Source: Gulosibacter sediminis | Lineage (GTDB): Bacteria; Actinomycetota; Actinomycetes; Actinomycetales; Microbacteriaceae | Reading direction: 5' to 3' | Length of the DNA: 64,000 nt | Assembly (NCBI RefSeq): GCF_023370115.1 | Contig: NZ_CP097160.1 | Location: 2,356,001-2,420,000, forward strand | In this document: positions 1 to 7,725 of the stretch, piece by piece | Layout of the letters: each line of letters opens with the position of its first letter | How positions within the stretch are numbered: position 1 is the first letter of the stretch | The notes under the pieces: model-generated | The model's input: only the letters and a program-made list of their open reading frames with translations | Database searches by the model: none | What the model was told of the DNA's origin: nothing | Translations under genes and position numbers: made by a program

Positions 1-148
1 GCGCGAACAACCTCACCCCGAGTTCGCGTTCGAGCGCCTTGATCTGGTGGCTCAGAGCGGACTGCACCACGAGACACCGCTCCGCCGCGCGAGTGAAACT
101 GCGCTCCTCGGCCACCGCGACCACATACCGCATCTGCTGAAACTCCAC
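1..148 (-). CDS. LysR-family transcriptional regulator, N-terminal part (cut by window edge)
   Basis: The visible 49 codons start with GTG at 148 and run off the left edge. They encode the typical LysR winged helix-turn-helix start: [20 protein letters not shown] followed by AA, then a recognition helix ending [15 protein letters not shown]. This family binds DNA as tetramers and usually controls a divergently transcribed neighbour. Here the neighbour is an EamA-type exporter starting 80 bp away on the other strand, so that gene is the likely target. The effector domain lies outside the window, so the ligand cannot be guessed. Confidence 0.88.
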   Translation of the reverse strand, partial: MEFQQMRYVVAVAEERSFTRAAERCLVVQSALSHQIKALERELGVRLFA

Positions 149-227
149 ACGTCAATGATTCCTGCTCATCACTGATATGACAACAATGTCCTGGACTCAT
201 CAGCACGTCGGACCCGACGATGTAACC
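149..227. promoter_or_regulatory. Divergent lysR/eamA promoter region with candidate LysR box
   Basis: Between the divergent starts lies TCAT-N7-ATGA (166-180), which fits the T-N11-A dyad favoured by LysR regulators. No strong -35/-10 pair stands out. Assignment rests on position and dyad only. Confidence 0.4.
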
Positions 228-1148
228 ATGAGCATCACGACCTCACCCCGCACGCCTCCAAGCGCGCAGGCAAGATCGACGCGCCGAGTGGGTTGGACGA
301 TACTGACTGCGCTGACCCCGATGGCCTGGGGCACCACCTACATCGTGACCACGCACCTGCTGCCCGAGGGGCATCCTCTTTTCGCCGCGATGATGCGCTC
401 GCTTCCCGCAGGTCTGATCGCGCACCTGATCGCGAGGCAGTTGCCGCACGGTTCGTGGTGGTGGAAGAGCCTCGTGCTCGGCACCTTGAACATGGCCGCA
501 TTCTTCCCGCTGCTCTTCCTCGCAGCCCAGCAGCTGCCAGGCGGAGTAGCAGCCACGCTGGGTGCGGCCCAGCCCATCGTGATCGCGCTCCTCGCCGTGG
601 CGATCCTGCACGAGAAGCTCTCGCTCTGGCGAGTCACGTGGGGCATGCTCGGCATGATCGGCGTTGCGCTCGTCGTCCTCGGCCCGAACGCTGCGATGTC
701 GCCTCTTGGTATCCTCGCGGGCTTGGGCGGCGCCGTGTCGATGGGCATCGGCGTGGTGCTGACGAAGAAGTGGGGGCGCCCCGATGGGGTATCCGCAGTC
801 GGTCTGGCCGGGTGGCAACTCACCGCGGCCGGTCTTGTCCTGCTGTTGCCGACTCTGCTCATCGACGGTATTCCGCCCGGTATCGACGGCAAGGCTGTGC
901 TGGGGTACGCCTGGTTGGGATTGATCGGGGCACTGCTGACCTACACCATCTGGTTCGCCGGCATCCGGCGTCTGCCTGTGACGGCGACCGCCCTGCTCGG
1001 CCTGCTCTCTCCGCTCGTAGCGGCGGTGCTCGGCGTCGCGATCGCAGGTGAAGGCCTGACTCCACTCCAACTTCTCGGCTTCGCCGCCGCACTCATCGCG
1101 ATGGTCGCCGGTCAACTTCCGCAACCGAGAAACAAAGACCACATCTGA
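228..1148 (+). CDS. EamA/DMT-superfamily transporter
   Basis: A 306-residue integral membrane protein with about ten hydrophobic segments in two EamA halves. The early sequence MAWGTTYIVTTHLLPEG and the C-terminal segments with PLVAAVLGVAIAGEGL are typical of drug/metabolite exporters of the RhaT/YedA type. An upstream in-frame ATG exists at 177, but it lies inside the candidate LysR box; the ATG at 228 gives a normal N-terminus just before the first helix. It is divergent from a LysR gene and probably controlled by it. The substrate (amino acid, purine or drug) cannot be told from sequence. Confidence 0.85.
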   Translation: MSITTSPRTPPSAQARSTRRVGWTILTALTPMAWGTTYIVTTHLLPEGHPLFAAMMRSLPAGLIAHLIARQLPHGSWWWKSLVLGTLNMAAFFPLLFLAAQQLPGGVAATLGAAQPIVIALLAVAILHEKLSLWRVTWGMLGMIGVALVVLGPNAAMSPLGILAGLGGAVSMGIGVVLTKKWGRPDGVSAVGLAGWQLTAAGLVLLLPTLLIDGIPPGIDGKAVLGYAWLGLIGALLTYTIWFAGIRRLPVTATALLGLLSPLVAAVLGVAIAGEGLTPLQLLGFAAALIAMVAGQLPQPRNKDHI

Positions 1149-1320
1149 TCATTAGAGCCGCTGCATTCGGCGCGATCGGCATGGTCAGGAGCCTCCAACA
1201 AACTCAGGGCGCTTCACACCTCGACCTGAGATTCCACGAGCGCTGCTGCATCGTCAAGCGTTGAGCGACGGGTACGAGCTGTCGGCGCTGCGTCGCCTTC
1301 GTTCGATTCAGGGACAGTGC

Positions 1321-1641
1321 TCACGCGACATCCAGGGGCCTGATCGCGGCGATCTGGTCGCTCAGGGCTCGCCGCTCAAGGCGCAGCTCGTCGTTCGACT
1401 GCAGGTTCATCCCCAGCTCCTCGGACATGCCGAAGCACCGCGCGAGTCGGATCGCGCTGTCAGTCGTGACACCCTTTCTACCGTGCACGATTTCGTTGAT
1501 CCGCCGCGGCGGCACTCCGATCGACACTGCCAGCCTATTCTGTGTGATCACGAACCCTTTGCTGAAGTCGTCCATCAGGAGCTCTCCCGGATGGATCGGC
1601 TCCATCAGGTCGGCGTCAATGGCAGGCGGCGAGTTCGACAT
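1321..1641 (-). CDS. higA: HigA-family antitoxin (XRE helix-turn-helix), orphan
   Basis: A 106-residue protein with the HigA signature: MEPIHPGELLMDDF, then an HTH with QNRLAVSIGVPPRRINEIVH and SAIRLARCFGMSEELGMNLQ. HigA normally neutralises the HigB mRNase and represses the operon. The toxin gene that should precede it survives only as a fragment joined straight to the start of higA, so this antitoxin has no functional partner here. The ATG at 1641 may be an artefact of that junction, and the ATG at 1605 (MEPIHPG) gives a canonical N-terminus. Confidence 0.85.
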   Translation of the reverse strand: MSNSPPAIDADLMEPIHPGELLMDDFSKGFVITQNRLAVSIGVPPRRINEIVHGRKGVTTDSAIRLARCFGMSEELGMNLQSNDELRLERRALSDQIAAIRPLDVA

Positions 1642-1736
1642 CCGCCCTCAACGTCCTTCGCCGCATGGATCAGCTCAAGCTTGCGCAGACTCGCTCGCTG
1701 CATCGCGCGATCGACTCGCTTGACGTTATGGCTCAT
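1605..1736 (-). pseudogene. higB toxin remnant
   Basis: Reading from 1736, a segment RVDRAMQRASLRKLELIHAA followed by KDVEG matches the central part of HigB/RelE-like toxins (usually LRKLxxLxAAxxLxDLRxPP). It then runs out of homology exactly where higA begins. Both the N-terminal strand and the C-terminal RNase core are missing. At its upstream side it overlaps the last codons of the ABC permease gene (stop at 1726), so a deletion probably fused the two. It cannot make an active toxin. Confidence 0.6.
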
Positions 1737-3408
1737 GCCAGATGCGATTAGTGTCCTTGCTGCGCAGAATCGCGCCAGCGTCGAACTGAGGGGCACGCCG
1801 TTGTCCTGCGCTGTGACGCGTAGGGTCTCCGGCGGCCATTGCGGCGAGCAGCGCTGGGCCCGTTCGTTCGATACATGCACGCGTGAGAGGTAGCGCGAGC
1901 AGGAGCGTGAGCGAGCCGACGATCGCGCCGACGGCCAGGTGTGCGACCGAGGATGGTACGGCCACGGTGAGACCGGCGGGGATGAGCGGGATGGTTGCCG
2001 CGATGGCTACAGCGGTGAAGATCGTCCATTGCGCTCCGGCGGGATTGCCGACGTTGTCCGAGGTCGCAGCTCGGTTTCTCGCGTCTGCTCCGATGGCTGG
2101 CATCAGCGCGCTGAGCAGTGGTGCGGTCGCGCACCCGGCACCGGTCGCGGCGAGAGTCATACCGACCGCGAGCGGACCGAACTGGGACCTGCTGGCGATG
2201 CTGAGGGCAATCGTGCCGACTATTGCTGGTAGGCCGAAGAGCAGCATCCACGTGACCTGTCGTCCGATAATGTCGGCGCGCAGGGCGCCGGGCGTGGTGA
2301 GGATCTGCCATAGTGCCTTGCCGTCGAGAGCGTACGTGTTCACAGCGGCCATCGCAGCGATTGCCGCCGCTACGACACCGATGAACGGGAGGACCCACAC
2401 CCAACCGCTGGGAGCCACTAGGACCACCATGAGAACGGGCGTGAGCCACGCATGCCCGAGGCCGAGGCGACGATGCGGGTCGCGGAACCAGGTCTTGACC
2501 TCGCGCGCAACGACGGCCCCGATTGCGCTGTCCGGCCACGCGACAAGGACGCGGCGACGCTCACGCACGGAAATGCCCGAGCGCGCGGTCCGAGGCGGTT
2601 GGCGCAACGTGCGTGCGGTGAGTTCGATCCATGCTCTGCGTAGCAGCAGCGCACAGGCCAAGGTGCCGACAAGGGGTGCAGCGATCGCTGCCGGTGCCGC
2701 CCCTGACATCGCTGCGTTCACCGCGACGAGACCCCACCCGGTAGGAAGGGTCAGCAGGATCGTCACGAGAGATCCGGGTACGATGGCCACGGTCGGTGGG
2801 GTGTGGATCGTGACATCTCCGTCACCAAGGTTCGGCAGGACCACCGCGAACAAGGGAACCCACCCGGCGAAGGAGAGCGCCAGCACCGCGGACATCTGGA
2901 AGACCGCTGTCCTGACGCCCCAGGCCGAGCGGAGCGAACGGGCCACCAAGGCGGATGCGCACCGCCCCAGCCACACCAGGAAAAGCATCTGTGCTCCTAC
3001 CGCCAAGACGGCGACAGCGATGACGCCAGGCCCGTGTGGCGCGGCGACCACGACGAAGCTGAGCAGAGCAGCTGTGGTGATCACGGTTCCCACGCTCATC
3101 GCCTCGCTGGCCGACATCTCCCTGGCGATACGCACCGGCGGTCGTGGGAGCGTGCGGAACCACTGTGGGTCCATCATCGGAGCAACGCCCGGCAACAGGA
3201 CCGGGCCGAGCAGCCATGTCACTCCGAGGAGTGAGATAGCAACGGCGAGCCAGCCTGGATCGAGATCTCCAGCGCAGGTGAGAGCCGCCACGGCGATGAC
3301 GCCTGCGGCAGCGATGAGTCCGGCGATCAGGCCGAAGACCCGCTCGTCGTTCGGGCCGCGGCGGATGACCCGCCAACGCAACGAGATGAAGTCGATACGA
3401 TGTCTCAT
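1726..3408 (-). CDS. ABC transporter permease (large membrane subunit)
   Basis: A 560-residue polytopic membrane protein with many hydrophobic segments and no soluble enzymatic motif. Its start ATG (3408) overlaps the stop of the upstream ATPase gene in an ATGA junction, so the two are translationally coupled and form one exporter. An ATG three codons earlier (3417) is possible but less likely. The C-terminal tail (SKDTNRIWHEP) lies in sequence overlapping a higB remnant, so the native C-terminus may have been replaced by a deletion. I do not recognise a named family; similar gene pairs act in export of peptides or drugs. Confidence 0.75.
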   Translation of the reverse strand: MRHRIDFISLRWRVIRRGPNDERVFGLIAGLIAAAGVIAVAALTCAGDLDPGWLAVAISLLGVTWLLGPVLLPGVAPMMDPQWFRTLPRPPVRIAREMSASEAMSVGTVITTAALLSFVVVAAPHGPGVIAVAVLAVGAQMLFLVWLGRCASALVARSLRSAWGVRTAVFQMSAVLALSFAGWVPLFAVVLPNLGDGDVTIHTPPTVAIVPGSLVTILLTLPTGWGLVAVNAAMSGAAPAAIAAPLVGTLACALLLRRAWIELTARTLRQPPRTARSGISVRERRRVLVAWPDSAIGAVVAREVKTWFRDPHRRLGLGHAWLTPVLMVVLVAPSGWVWVLPFIGVVAAAIAAMAAVNTYALDGKALWQILTTPGALRADIIGRQVTWMLLFGLPAIVGTIALSIASRSQFGPLAVGMTLAATGAGCATAPLLSALMPAIGADARNRAATSDNVGNPAGAQWTIFTAVAIAATIPLIPAGLTVAVPSSVAHLAVGAIVGSLTLLLALPLTRACIERTGPALLAAMAAGDPTRHSAGQRRAPQFDAGAILRSKDTNRIWHEP

Positions 3409-4160
3409 CGCAGCCACCCGATGTCGCGATTCGGAGGAGCACCGACGAGGCGTATGAACGTCTCGGCGAGAGTGCCCTCGGCAGACACCTCGTCGATCGT
3501 GCCCTCAGCGAGGACACGCCCGTCGTTCATCACGGCGACCCGCTCGCAGCTGCGCTCGATCACGTCCATAATGTGGCTAGACAGCAACACCGTCCCTCCA
3601 CCGTCGACGTACTGGCCGAGCAGCGTTTCCATCGCCAGGGCGGACACCGGATCGATGGCTTCGAATGGCTCATCCAGCACCAGGACGCGAGGCCGATGCA
3701 TCATGGCGACCGCCAGTCCGATCTTCTTGCGCATGCCCGTCGAGTAGTCGACGATCAATGTCGAAGGCGACCTGTCGAGCTCAAGGATCTCAAGAAGGTC
3801 CACAGCACGTTCGCGCGCCTCGCTCCCGATGCCGCGCAACCGGGCGGTGTATTCCAGGAGTTCGCTGCCGGTGAGCCGTTCGGGAAGGGAGAATCCTTCC
3901 AGCATGAGCCCCATGACCTCCAGTGCCTGCTCTCGACTCCGGCGGATATCGAACCCGGCGATCTCCACGCTCCCGGCGTCGGGGGCGAGGATGCCGGCGA
4001 TCATCGACAGGAGCGTCGATTTCCCTGCACCGTTCGGCCCCACAAGGCCAAAGAACATGCCTTCCGGCACGCATAGGTCGACCGCATCGACGGCAACGCG
4101 ATCACCGAAACGGATGCTCAAGCCCGACAAACGCACTGCTGGTGAGGGCATCGTACTCAT
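3405..4160 (-). CDS. ABC transporter ATP-binding protein
   Basis: A 251-residue nucleotide-binding subunit. Walker A is GPNGAGKST (residues 41-49), the signature loop reads YSTGMRKKIGLAVAM (the variant found in CcmA/SalX-type exporters), Walker B is RVLVLDEPFEAIDP and the switch histidine sits in LLSSHIMDV. A GGAGGA ribosome site lies 9 nt upstream of the ATG at 4160, which fixes the start although the frame stays open further upstream. It powers the permease encoded directly downstream. Confidence 0.92.
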   Translation of the reverse strand: MSTMPSPAVRLSGLSIRFGDRVAVDAVDLCVPEGMFFGLVGPNGAGKSTLLSMIAGILAPDAGSVEIAGFDIRRSREQALEVMGLMLEGFSLPERLTGSELLEYTARLRGIGSEARERAVDLLEILELDRSPSTLIVDYSTGMRKKIGLAVAMMHRPRVLVLDEPFEAIDPVSALAMETLLGQYVDGGGTVLLSSHIMDVIERSCERVAVMNDGRVLAEGTIDEVSAEGTLAETFIRLVGAPPNRDIGWLR

Positions 4161-4223
4161 GTTTCTTGTTCCTCCGATGACGTCAGGTAAACGGGAACGG
4201 CGTCCACAAGCGTGATGTTGCTT

Positions 4224-4251
4224 CGTATGCCGTATGCCGTATGCCGTATGC
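4224..4251. repeat. Four perfect tandem copies of CGTATGC (7 bp)
   Basis: Four head-to-tail copies of CGTATGC fill 4224-4251, between the ABC ATPase start and the end of the reductase gene. The unit is not a multiple of three and the array is noncoding. Such short arrays can change copy number by slippage and might alter spacing upstream of the ABC operon. Confidence 0.9.
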
Positions 4252-4261
4252 CGCGTTCGGT

Positions 4262-4837
4262 TCAGGCGCGCACGTACTCGGCGAAGATCACGCCCGACTC
4301 GAACGCCTCCGTGCGGATTGGGTTCCATGTCGTCGGTGAGTAGCCGGCAGACCCGAGCAGGTGGATGCCCGCGCCGAGCAGAACAGGGTTGATCTTCAGC
4401 GCCAGCCGGTCGATCTCCTCGATGAGCGTTGCGGCGAGCGCACCGCCGCCGCACAACCAGATGCCCAGCCCGTCCTCCTGTTTGAGTGCACGCACGGCCG
4501 CTGTCGGATCGGCCGTGGTGAACTCAACGGCGTCACTTCCTTCCGGTCGCTGTGACGGCGTGCTCGTGAAGACGATCTGCCGCAGGTGCTGATACGGGTT
4601 TGGCAAGTGCGGTAGTCCAGCGGCGTAAGTGTTTTTCCCCATGAGGACCGTGTCGAACGGCCCATCAGCGACCGAAAGTCCGGCCGCCTCGGCCAGTTGC
4701 GTCGGAGCCGTGCCGCGATAGCGGGACCAGATCGGCCCCATGTGATCGCCGGCAGCAAGAAAGGTGTCGAACTCACCGCCGGGTCCGGCGATGTATCCGT
4801 CCAGGCTGACGGCGACGTAATAGGTCAGTTCTCGCAT
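4262..4837 (-). CDS. Dihydrofolate reductase-family protein (RibD C-terminal-like)
   Basis: About 191 residues with the DHFR/RibD_C fold pattern: ELTYYVAVSLDGYIAGPGGE at the N-terminus, FDTVLMGKNTYAAGLP and the nucleotide-binding IWLCGGGALAATLIEEID. This is the pyrimidine-reductase-like branch, whose members are NADPH-dependent reductases of mostly unknown substrate; it is not a bona fide folate enzyme. Two adjacent ATGs (4840, 4837) are possible; GGAG is better spaced for 4837. It is divergent from a TetR regulator across a 70-bp region with a repeated operator, so it is probably that repressor's target. Confidence 0.85.
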   Translation of the reverse strand: MRELTYYVAVSLDGYIAGPGGEFDTFLAAGDHMGPIWSRYRGTAPTQLAEAAGLSVADGPFDTVLMGKNTYAAGLPHLPNPYQHLRQIVFTSTPSQRPEGSDAVEFTTADPTAAVRALKQEDGLGIWLCGGGALAATLIEEIDRLALKINPVLLGAGIHLLGSAGYSPTTWNPIRTEAFESGVIFAEYVRA

Positions 4838-4853
4838 CATTCTCCAATCACAG

Positions 4854-4903
4854 CATCTGCAGTGGTTGTGAGACTACATCATCTGCAGTGGTTGCGCTAG
4901 TCT
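4854..4903. promoter_or_regulatory. Divergent promoter with duplicated 15-bp TetR operator
   Basis: CATCTGCAGTGGTTG occurs twice in the same orientation (4854-4868 and 4880-4894), 26 bp apart, each around an imperfect dyad centred on CTGCAG. A TAGTCT -10 box lies beside each copy: 4898-4903 for tetR on the plus strand and 4876-4871 for the reductase on the minus strand. Each promoter therefore overlaps one operator copy, as expected for joint autoregulation. Confidence 0.72.
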
Positions 4904-4909
4904 CTCCTC

Positions 4910-5482
4910 ATGGCCAAGAACGACACACGCCGAAACGCGCTCGCGGATGCAGGCATCACCGTACTCGCACGCGAAGGATCCCGCGGATTGACCCACCGCG
5001 CCATCGACCAGGAAGCGGGCGTCCCCACCGGGACGACGACGAACTACTTCCGGAGCAGGGAAGCGCTCCTCGCGGGCCTGTTCGAGAGGATCGGAACTCG
5101 CCTCGCCCCCACGCCGGATGATTTGGCCAAGCGCGCCGAACAACCACGCGGGCGAGCTCTGTTTGCCGACTACATGCGCGACATCGTGCGACGCCTGACC
5201 GCCGAACCCGACATCGCTCGCGCCCTGTTCGAACTACGACTCGACTCCGCACGGCGACCCGACCTCTCCGCCGTCCTCACGCCGTGGCTTCGCACGAACT
5301 TCGAGGCGGATATCGCGTTCAACCAGTCGATGGGGCTGCCCGGCGGACGCAGGGAGATCGCGCTCTTTCACTACGCGATCGACGGCCTGCTCTTCGACCT
5401 GCTGACCACCCCGATCGCCCCGGACATCTCGAGCGATGACGTCATCGATGATCTTGTGACCGGACTGCTCCCCGACGAATGA
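4910..5482 (+). CDS. TetR-family transcriptional regulator
   Basis: A 190-residue protein with an N-terminal TetR HTH (residues about 8-50: RRNALADAGITVLAREGSRG, LTHRAIDQEAGVPTGTTTNY then F) and a C-terminal ligand domain. The -10 box TAGTCT ends 6 nt before the ATG and no ribosome site is visible, so the mRNA is probably leaderless. It sits divergently from the DHFR-like reductase with two operator copies between them, so it most likely represses both genes. The inducer is unknown. Confidence 0.9.
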   Translation: MAKNDTRRNALADAGITVLAREGSRGLTHRAIDQEAGVPTGTTTNYFRSREALLAGLFERIGTRLAPTPDDLAKRAEQPRGRALFADYMRDIVRRLTAEPDIARALFELRLDSARRPDLSAVLTPWLRTNFEADIAFNQSMGLPGGRREIALFHYAIDGLLFDLLTTPIAPDISSDDVIDDLVTGLLPDE

Positions 5483-5623
5483 GTACCTGACTGTTTCCCC
5501 GACCCGGCGCGATTCCGAGCCCTTCGTCCGCACCCTCAGACATATCTGTTCAGCTCCGAGTCTCAGGATTGCTCATACCGTGGGCCCAGCTTGTCGATGT
5601 GAATCGGCCCAGGTTCTCTGCCG

Positions 5624-6216
5624 CTACTTTGCGGGTTCGGGCTCCCGGGTGAGGGCCTCGTTGTGCAGCGTCTCGAACTCTATCGGGGTGAGCATCCCGA
5701 GGGAGCCGTGGACGCGGCGGTTGTTGTACCAGTCGACCCAGCCGGCGGTCGCGAACTCGACGTCCGCGAGGGTCCGGTAGGGGCCGGCGTGGAAGACGGT
5801 GGTGCGGATGCACTCGGTCTTGTAGAGCCCGTTGATCGTCTCCATCAGCGCGTTGTCCAAGGCGTCGCCGACGGTCCCGATCGACGGGGCAATGCCCTCG
5901 AGGGCGAGATGCTCGGTCAGTCGAATGGCGGTGTACTGAGTCCCAGCGTCGCTGTGATGGATCAAGTTTCATGGTGAGACCGGGTTTCCTTCCCTCTCGC
6001 GGTGCCACAGCGCGATGCGCAGCGGGGTCATGACCAGGTCGGTCTGCTTCGAGGTGGAGGCGTGCCAGCCCACGATTCGCTGGGCGAAGACGTCGACGAC
6101 GAACGCGACGTAGACGAACCCCGCCCAGGTGCGGACGTAGGTGAAGTCGGTGACCCAGACCCGGTTCGGAGCAGGGGTGGTGAAGTCACGATTCAGCAGG
6201 TCACCGGCCCGTTTCC
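5624..6216 (-). pseudogene. IS3-family transposase (orfB), truncated and with internal stop
   Basis: The frame carries an IS3-type integrase core: VWVTDFTYVRTWAGFVYVAF (first Asp), HHSDAGTQYT (second Asp) and DNALMETINGLYKTE (catalytic Glu). It is broken twice. An in-frame TGA at 5969-5971 sits where this family usually has Gly just before the LIHHSD segment, which suggests a single GGA to TGA change. The N-terminal half is missing because a second IS3-family element begins at about 6217. No matching half is seen beyond 7485, so the insertion came with a deletion or the half was already gone. The outer left end of this element is not resolved (around 5550). Confidence 0.88.
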
Positions 6217-6284
6217 GGGTCTGCTGAACGGATAGGTGCCACCTGATCTGTGGTGCCTGAGGGTGCTGCTGGAAGGATGTTCTC

Positions 6285-6578
6285 ATGCCCAAGCCCTATC
6301 CCCGCGAGTTCCGTGACGACGTGGTGCGCGTCGCTCTGGGCCGCGATACCGGTGTGCCGTTGCGTCAGATCGCGGCGGACTTCGGAATCTCCGAGACGTG
6401 CCTGCAGAACTGGGTCCGTCAGGCCGATGTCGAAGCCGGCACCAAACCCGGGACGACGAAGGCCGAGGCCGATGAGGCGCGGGAGCTGCGCAAGCGGGTC
6501 CGGCTGCTGGAGCAGGAGAATGAGGTGCTCCGTCGTGCGGCGGCGTATTTCGCGCAGGCGCATCTCCCGGGAAAATGA
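6285..6578 (+). CDS. IS3-family transposase OrfA
   Basis: A 97-residue protein with an N-terminal HTH (REFRDDVVRVALGRDTGVPL through ISETCLQNWVRQ) and a C-terminal leucine-zipper-like helix (ELRKRVRLLEQENEVLRRAA). This is the standard IS3 OrfA layout for terminal repeat binding and dimerisation. GGAAGGA lies 7 nt upstream of the ATG. Its stop overlaps the orfB start in an ATGA just after a run of A residues, the usual place for -1 frameshifting that makes the OrfAB fusion transposase. Confidence 0.92.
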   Translation: MPKPYPREFRDDVVRVALGRDTGVPLRQIAADFGISETCLQNWVRQADVEAGTKPGTTKAEADEARELRKRVRLLEQENEVLRRAAAYFAQAHLPGK

Positions 6579-7453
6579 CGTACCCGCTCGTGAAGGAGCT
6601 CGCCGCCGATGGGATTCCCGTCGCGGTGACGTGCCGGGTCCTCAAGCTCGCCCGCCAGCCCTACTACCGCTGGCTCCAGCAGCCGATCACCGATGCGGAG
6701 CTGACGGAGGCGTATCGCGCGAACGCGCTGTTCGACGCACACCGCGACGACCCGGAGTTCGGGCACCGGCTGCTGGCCGACGAGGCCCGCGAAGCGGGTG
6801 AGGTCATGTCGGACCGGACCGCATGGAAGATCGCGTCCCAGAACGGTTGGTGGTCAGCGTTAGCCAAGCGCCGGGCCCGCGGGAAGGGCAAGAAGGCAGG
6901 CCCGCCTGTCCACGACGACCTCGTGCAGCGCCAGTTCGAAGCGGATGCCCCGAACCAGCTCTGGTTGACGGACATCACCGAGCACAAGACCGCCGAGGGC
7001 AAGCTCTACCTCTGTGCCGTCAAGGACGCCTTCAGCAACAAGATCGTCGGCTACTCGATCGACTCGCGGATGAAGTCCCGCCTCGTCGTCAACGCTTTCC
7101 GCAACGCCGCCGCGTTACGCGGCGATGTCGCCGGCGTCATCGTCCACAGCGACAGGGGATCCCAGTTCCGCTCCCGGAAGGTGATGCGCGAGCTTGCCCG
7201 TCATCGCATGGTCGGATCGATGGGCCGAGTGGGAGCCGCGGGCGACAACGCGGCCATGGAGAGCTTCTTCTCGCTGTTGCAGAAGAACGTCCTCAACCGC
7301 CGCTCCTGGGCCACCCGGGAACAACTGCGCAACGCGATCGTGACCTGGATCGAACGAACCTATCACCGGCGCCGCAGGCAGGACCGCCTGGGCCGTTTGA
7401 CCCCGGTCGAGTTCGAGACCATCATGAACCAGACCCTGGCCCTCGCGGCCTAA
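6575..7453 (+). CDS. IS3-family transposase OrfB (DDE integrase)
   Basis: A 292-residue OrfB with HTH_21-like N-terminus and an rve integrase core. Catalytic residues are visible: Asp in LWLTDITEHKTAEG, Asp in VIVHSDRGSQFRS and Glu in DNAAMESFFSLLQKNVL. The C-terminal RRRRQDRLGRLTPVEFE is typical. The frame is uninterrupted, so the element may still be active. Confidence 0.92.
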   Translation: MTYPLVKELAADGIPVAVTCRVLKLARQPYYRWLQQPITDAELTEAYRANALFDAHRDDPEFGHRLLADEAREAGEVMSDRTAWKIASQNGWWSALAKRRARGKGKKAGPPVHDDLVQRQFEADAPNQLWLTDITEHKTAEGKLYLCAVKDAFSNKIVGYSIDSRMKSRLVVNAFRNAAALRGDVAGVIVHSDRGSQFRSRKVMRELARHRMVGSMGRVGAAGDNAAMESFFSLLQKNVLNRRSWATREQLRNAIVTWIERTYHRRRRQDRLGRLTPVEFETIMNQTLALAA

Positions 7454-7514
7454 CCCCAACTGTCACCTATCCGCTCAGCAGACCCCCACGTCAACCGTCA
7501 ACACCCAAGGCAAC

Positions 7515-7565
7515 AAAAAAAATCCTGAGCCGCGACTAGTTCGTAAACTATGTCGCGACTCAGGA
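7515..7565 (-). terminator. Rho-independent terminator of tRNA-Ser
   Basis: On the minus strand, an imperfect stem (TCCTGAG/CTCAGGA plus CGCGAC/GTCGCG, with further pairing inside) is followed by eight U residues (A-run 7515-7522). It starts 8 nt after the tRNA 3' end. This is one of the few hairpins in the window with a full U-tract. Confidence 0.88.
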
Positions 7566-7572
7566 CACATTG

Positions 7573-7657
7573 CGGAGGATAGGGGATTCGAACCCCTGAG
7601 GGCTTGCACCCAACACGCTTTCCAAGCGTGCGCCATAGGCCACTAGGCGAATCCTCC
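7573..7657 (-). tRNA. tRNA-Ser (anticodon GGA)
   Basis: The minus strand folds into an 85-nt class II tRNA: acceptor GGAGGAT/ATCCTCC, anticodon loop CTTGGAAAG with anticodon GGA, long variable arm, and T arm with GGTTCGAATCC. The discriminator is G and CCA is not encoded. It marks the edge of the IS-rich left region; tRNA-Ser genes are common island insertion sites. Confidence 0.95.
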
Positions 7658-7725
7658 AGGTGTGCACGCGAACGTGGCACATCGGTCAATCATACAGATG
7701 CGCGGGCCGCCCGTGCCACGTGGGG

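Larger units (their letters stand above)
6217..7485 (+). mobile_element. Complete IS3-family insertion sequence
   Basis: About 1.27 kb bounded by imperfect inverted repeats. The left end from 6217 reads GGGTCTGCTGAACGGATAGG and the right end, read inward from 7485, reads GGGTCTGCTGAGCGGATAGG; both continue with TG. It encodes two overlapping frames, as IS3 elements do. Both genes look intact. No clear 3-bp target duplication is seen, consistent with rearrangement at the left junction, where it cuts an older IS copy. Confidence 0.85.

Noticed and set aside
1883-3457. A 524-codon plus-strand frame opposite the ABC permease
   Set aside because: It is antisense to a convincing membrane protein, rich in Arg/Thr/Pro/Ala with no family likeness, and is the usual high-GC third-frame artefact.
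6217-7485. A 3-bp target duplication at the IS3 element
   Set aside because: No matching triplets flank the inverted repeats under any reasonable end placement.
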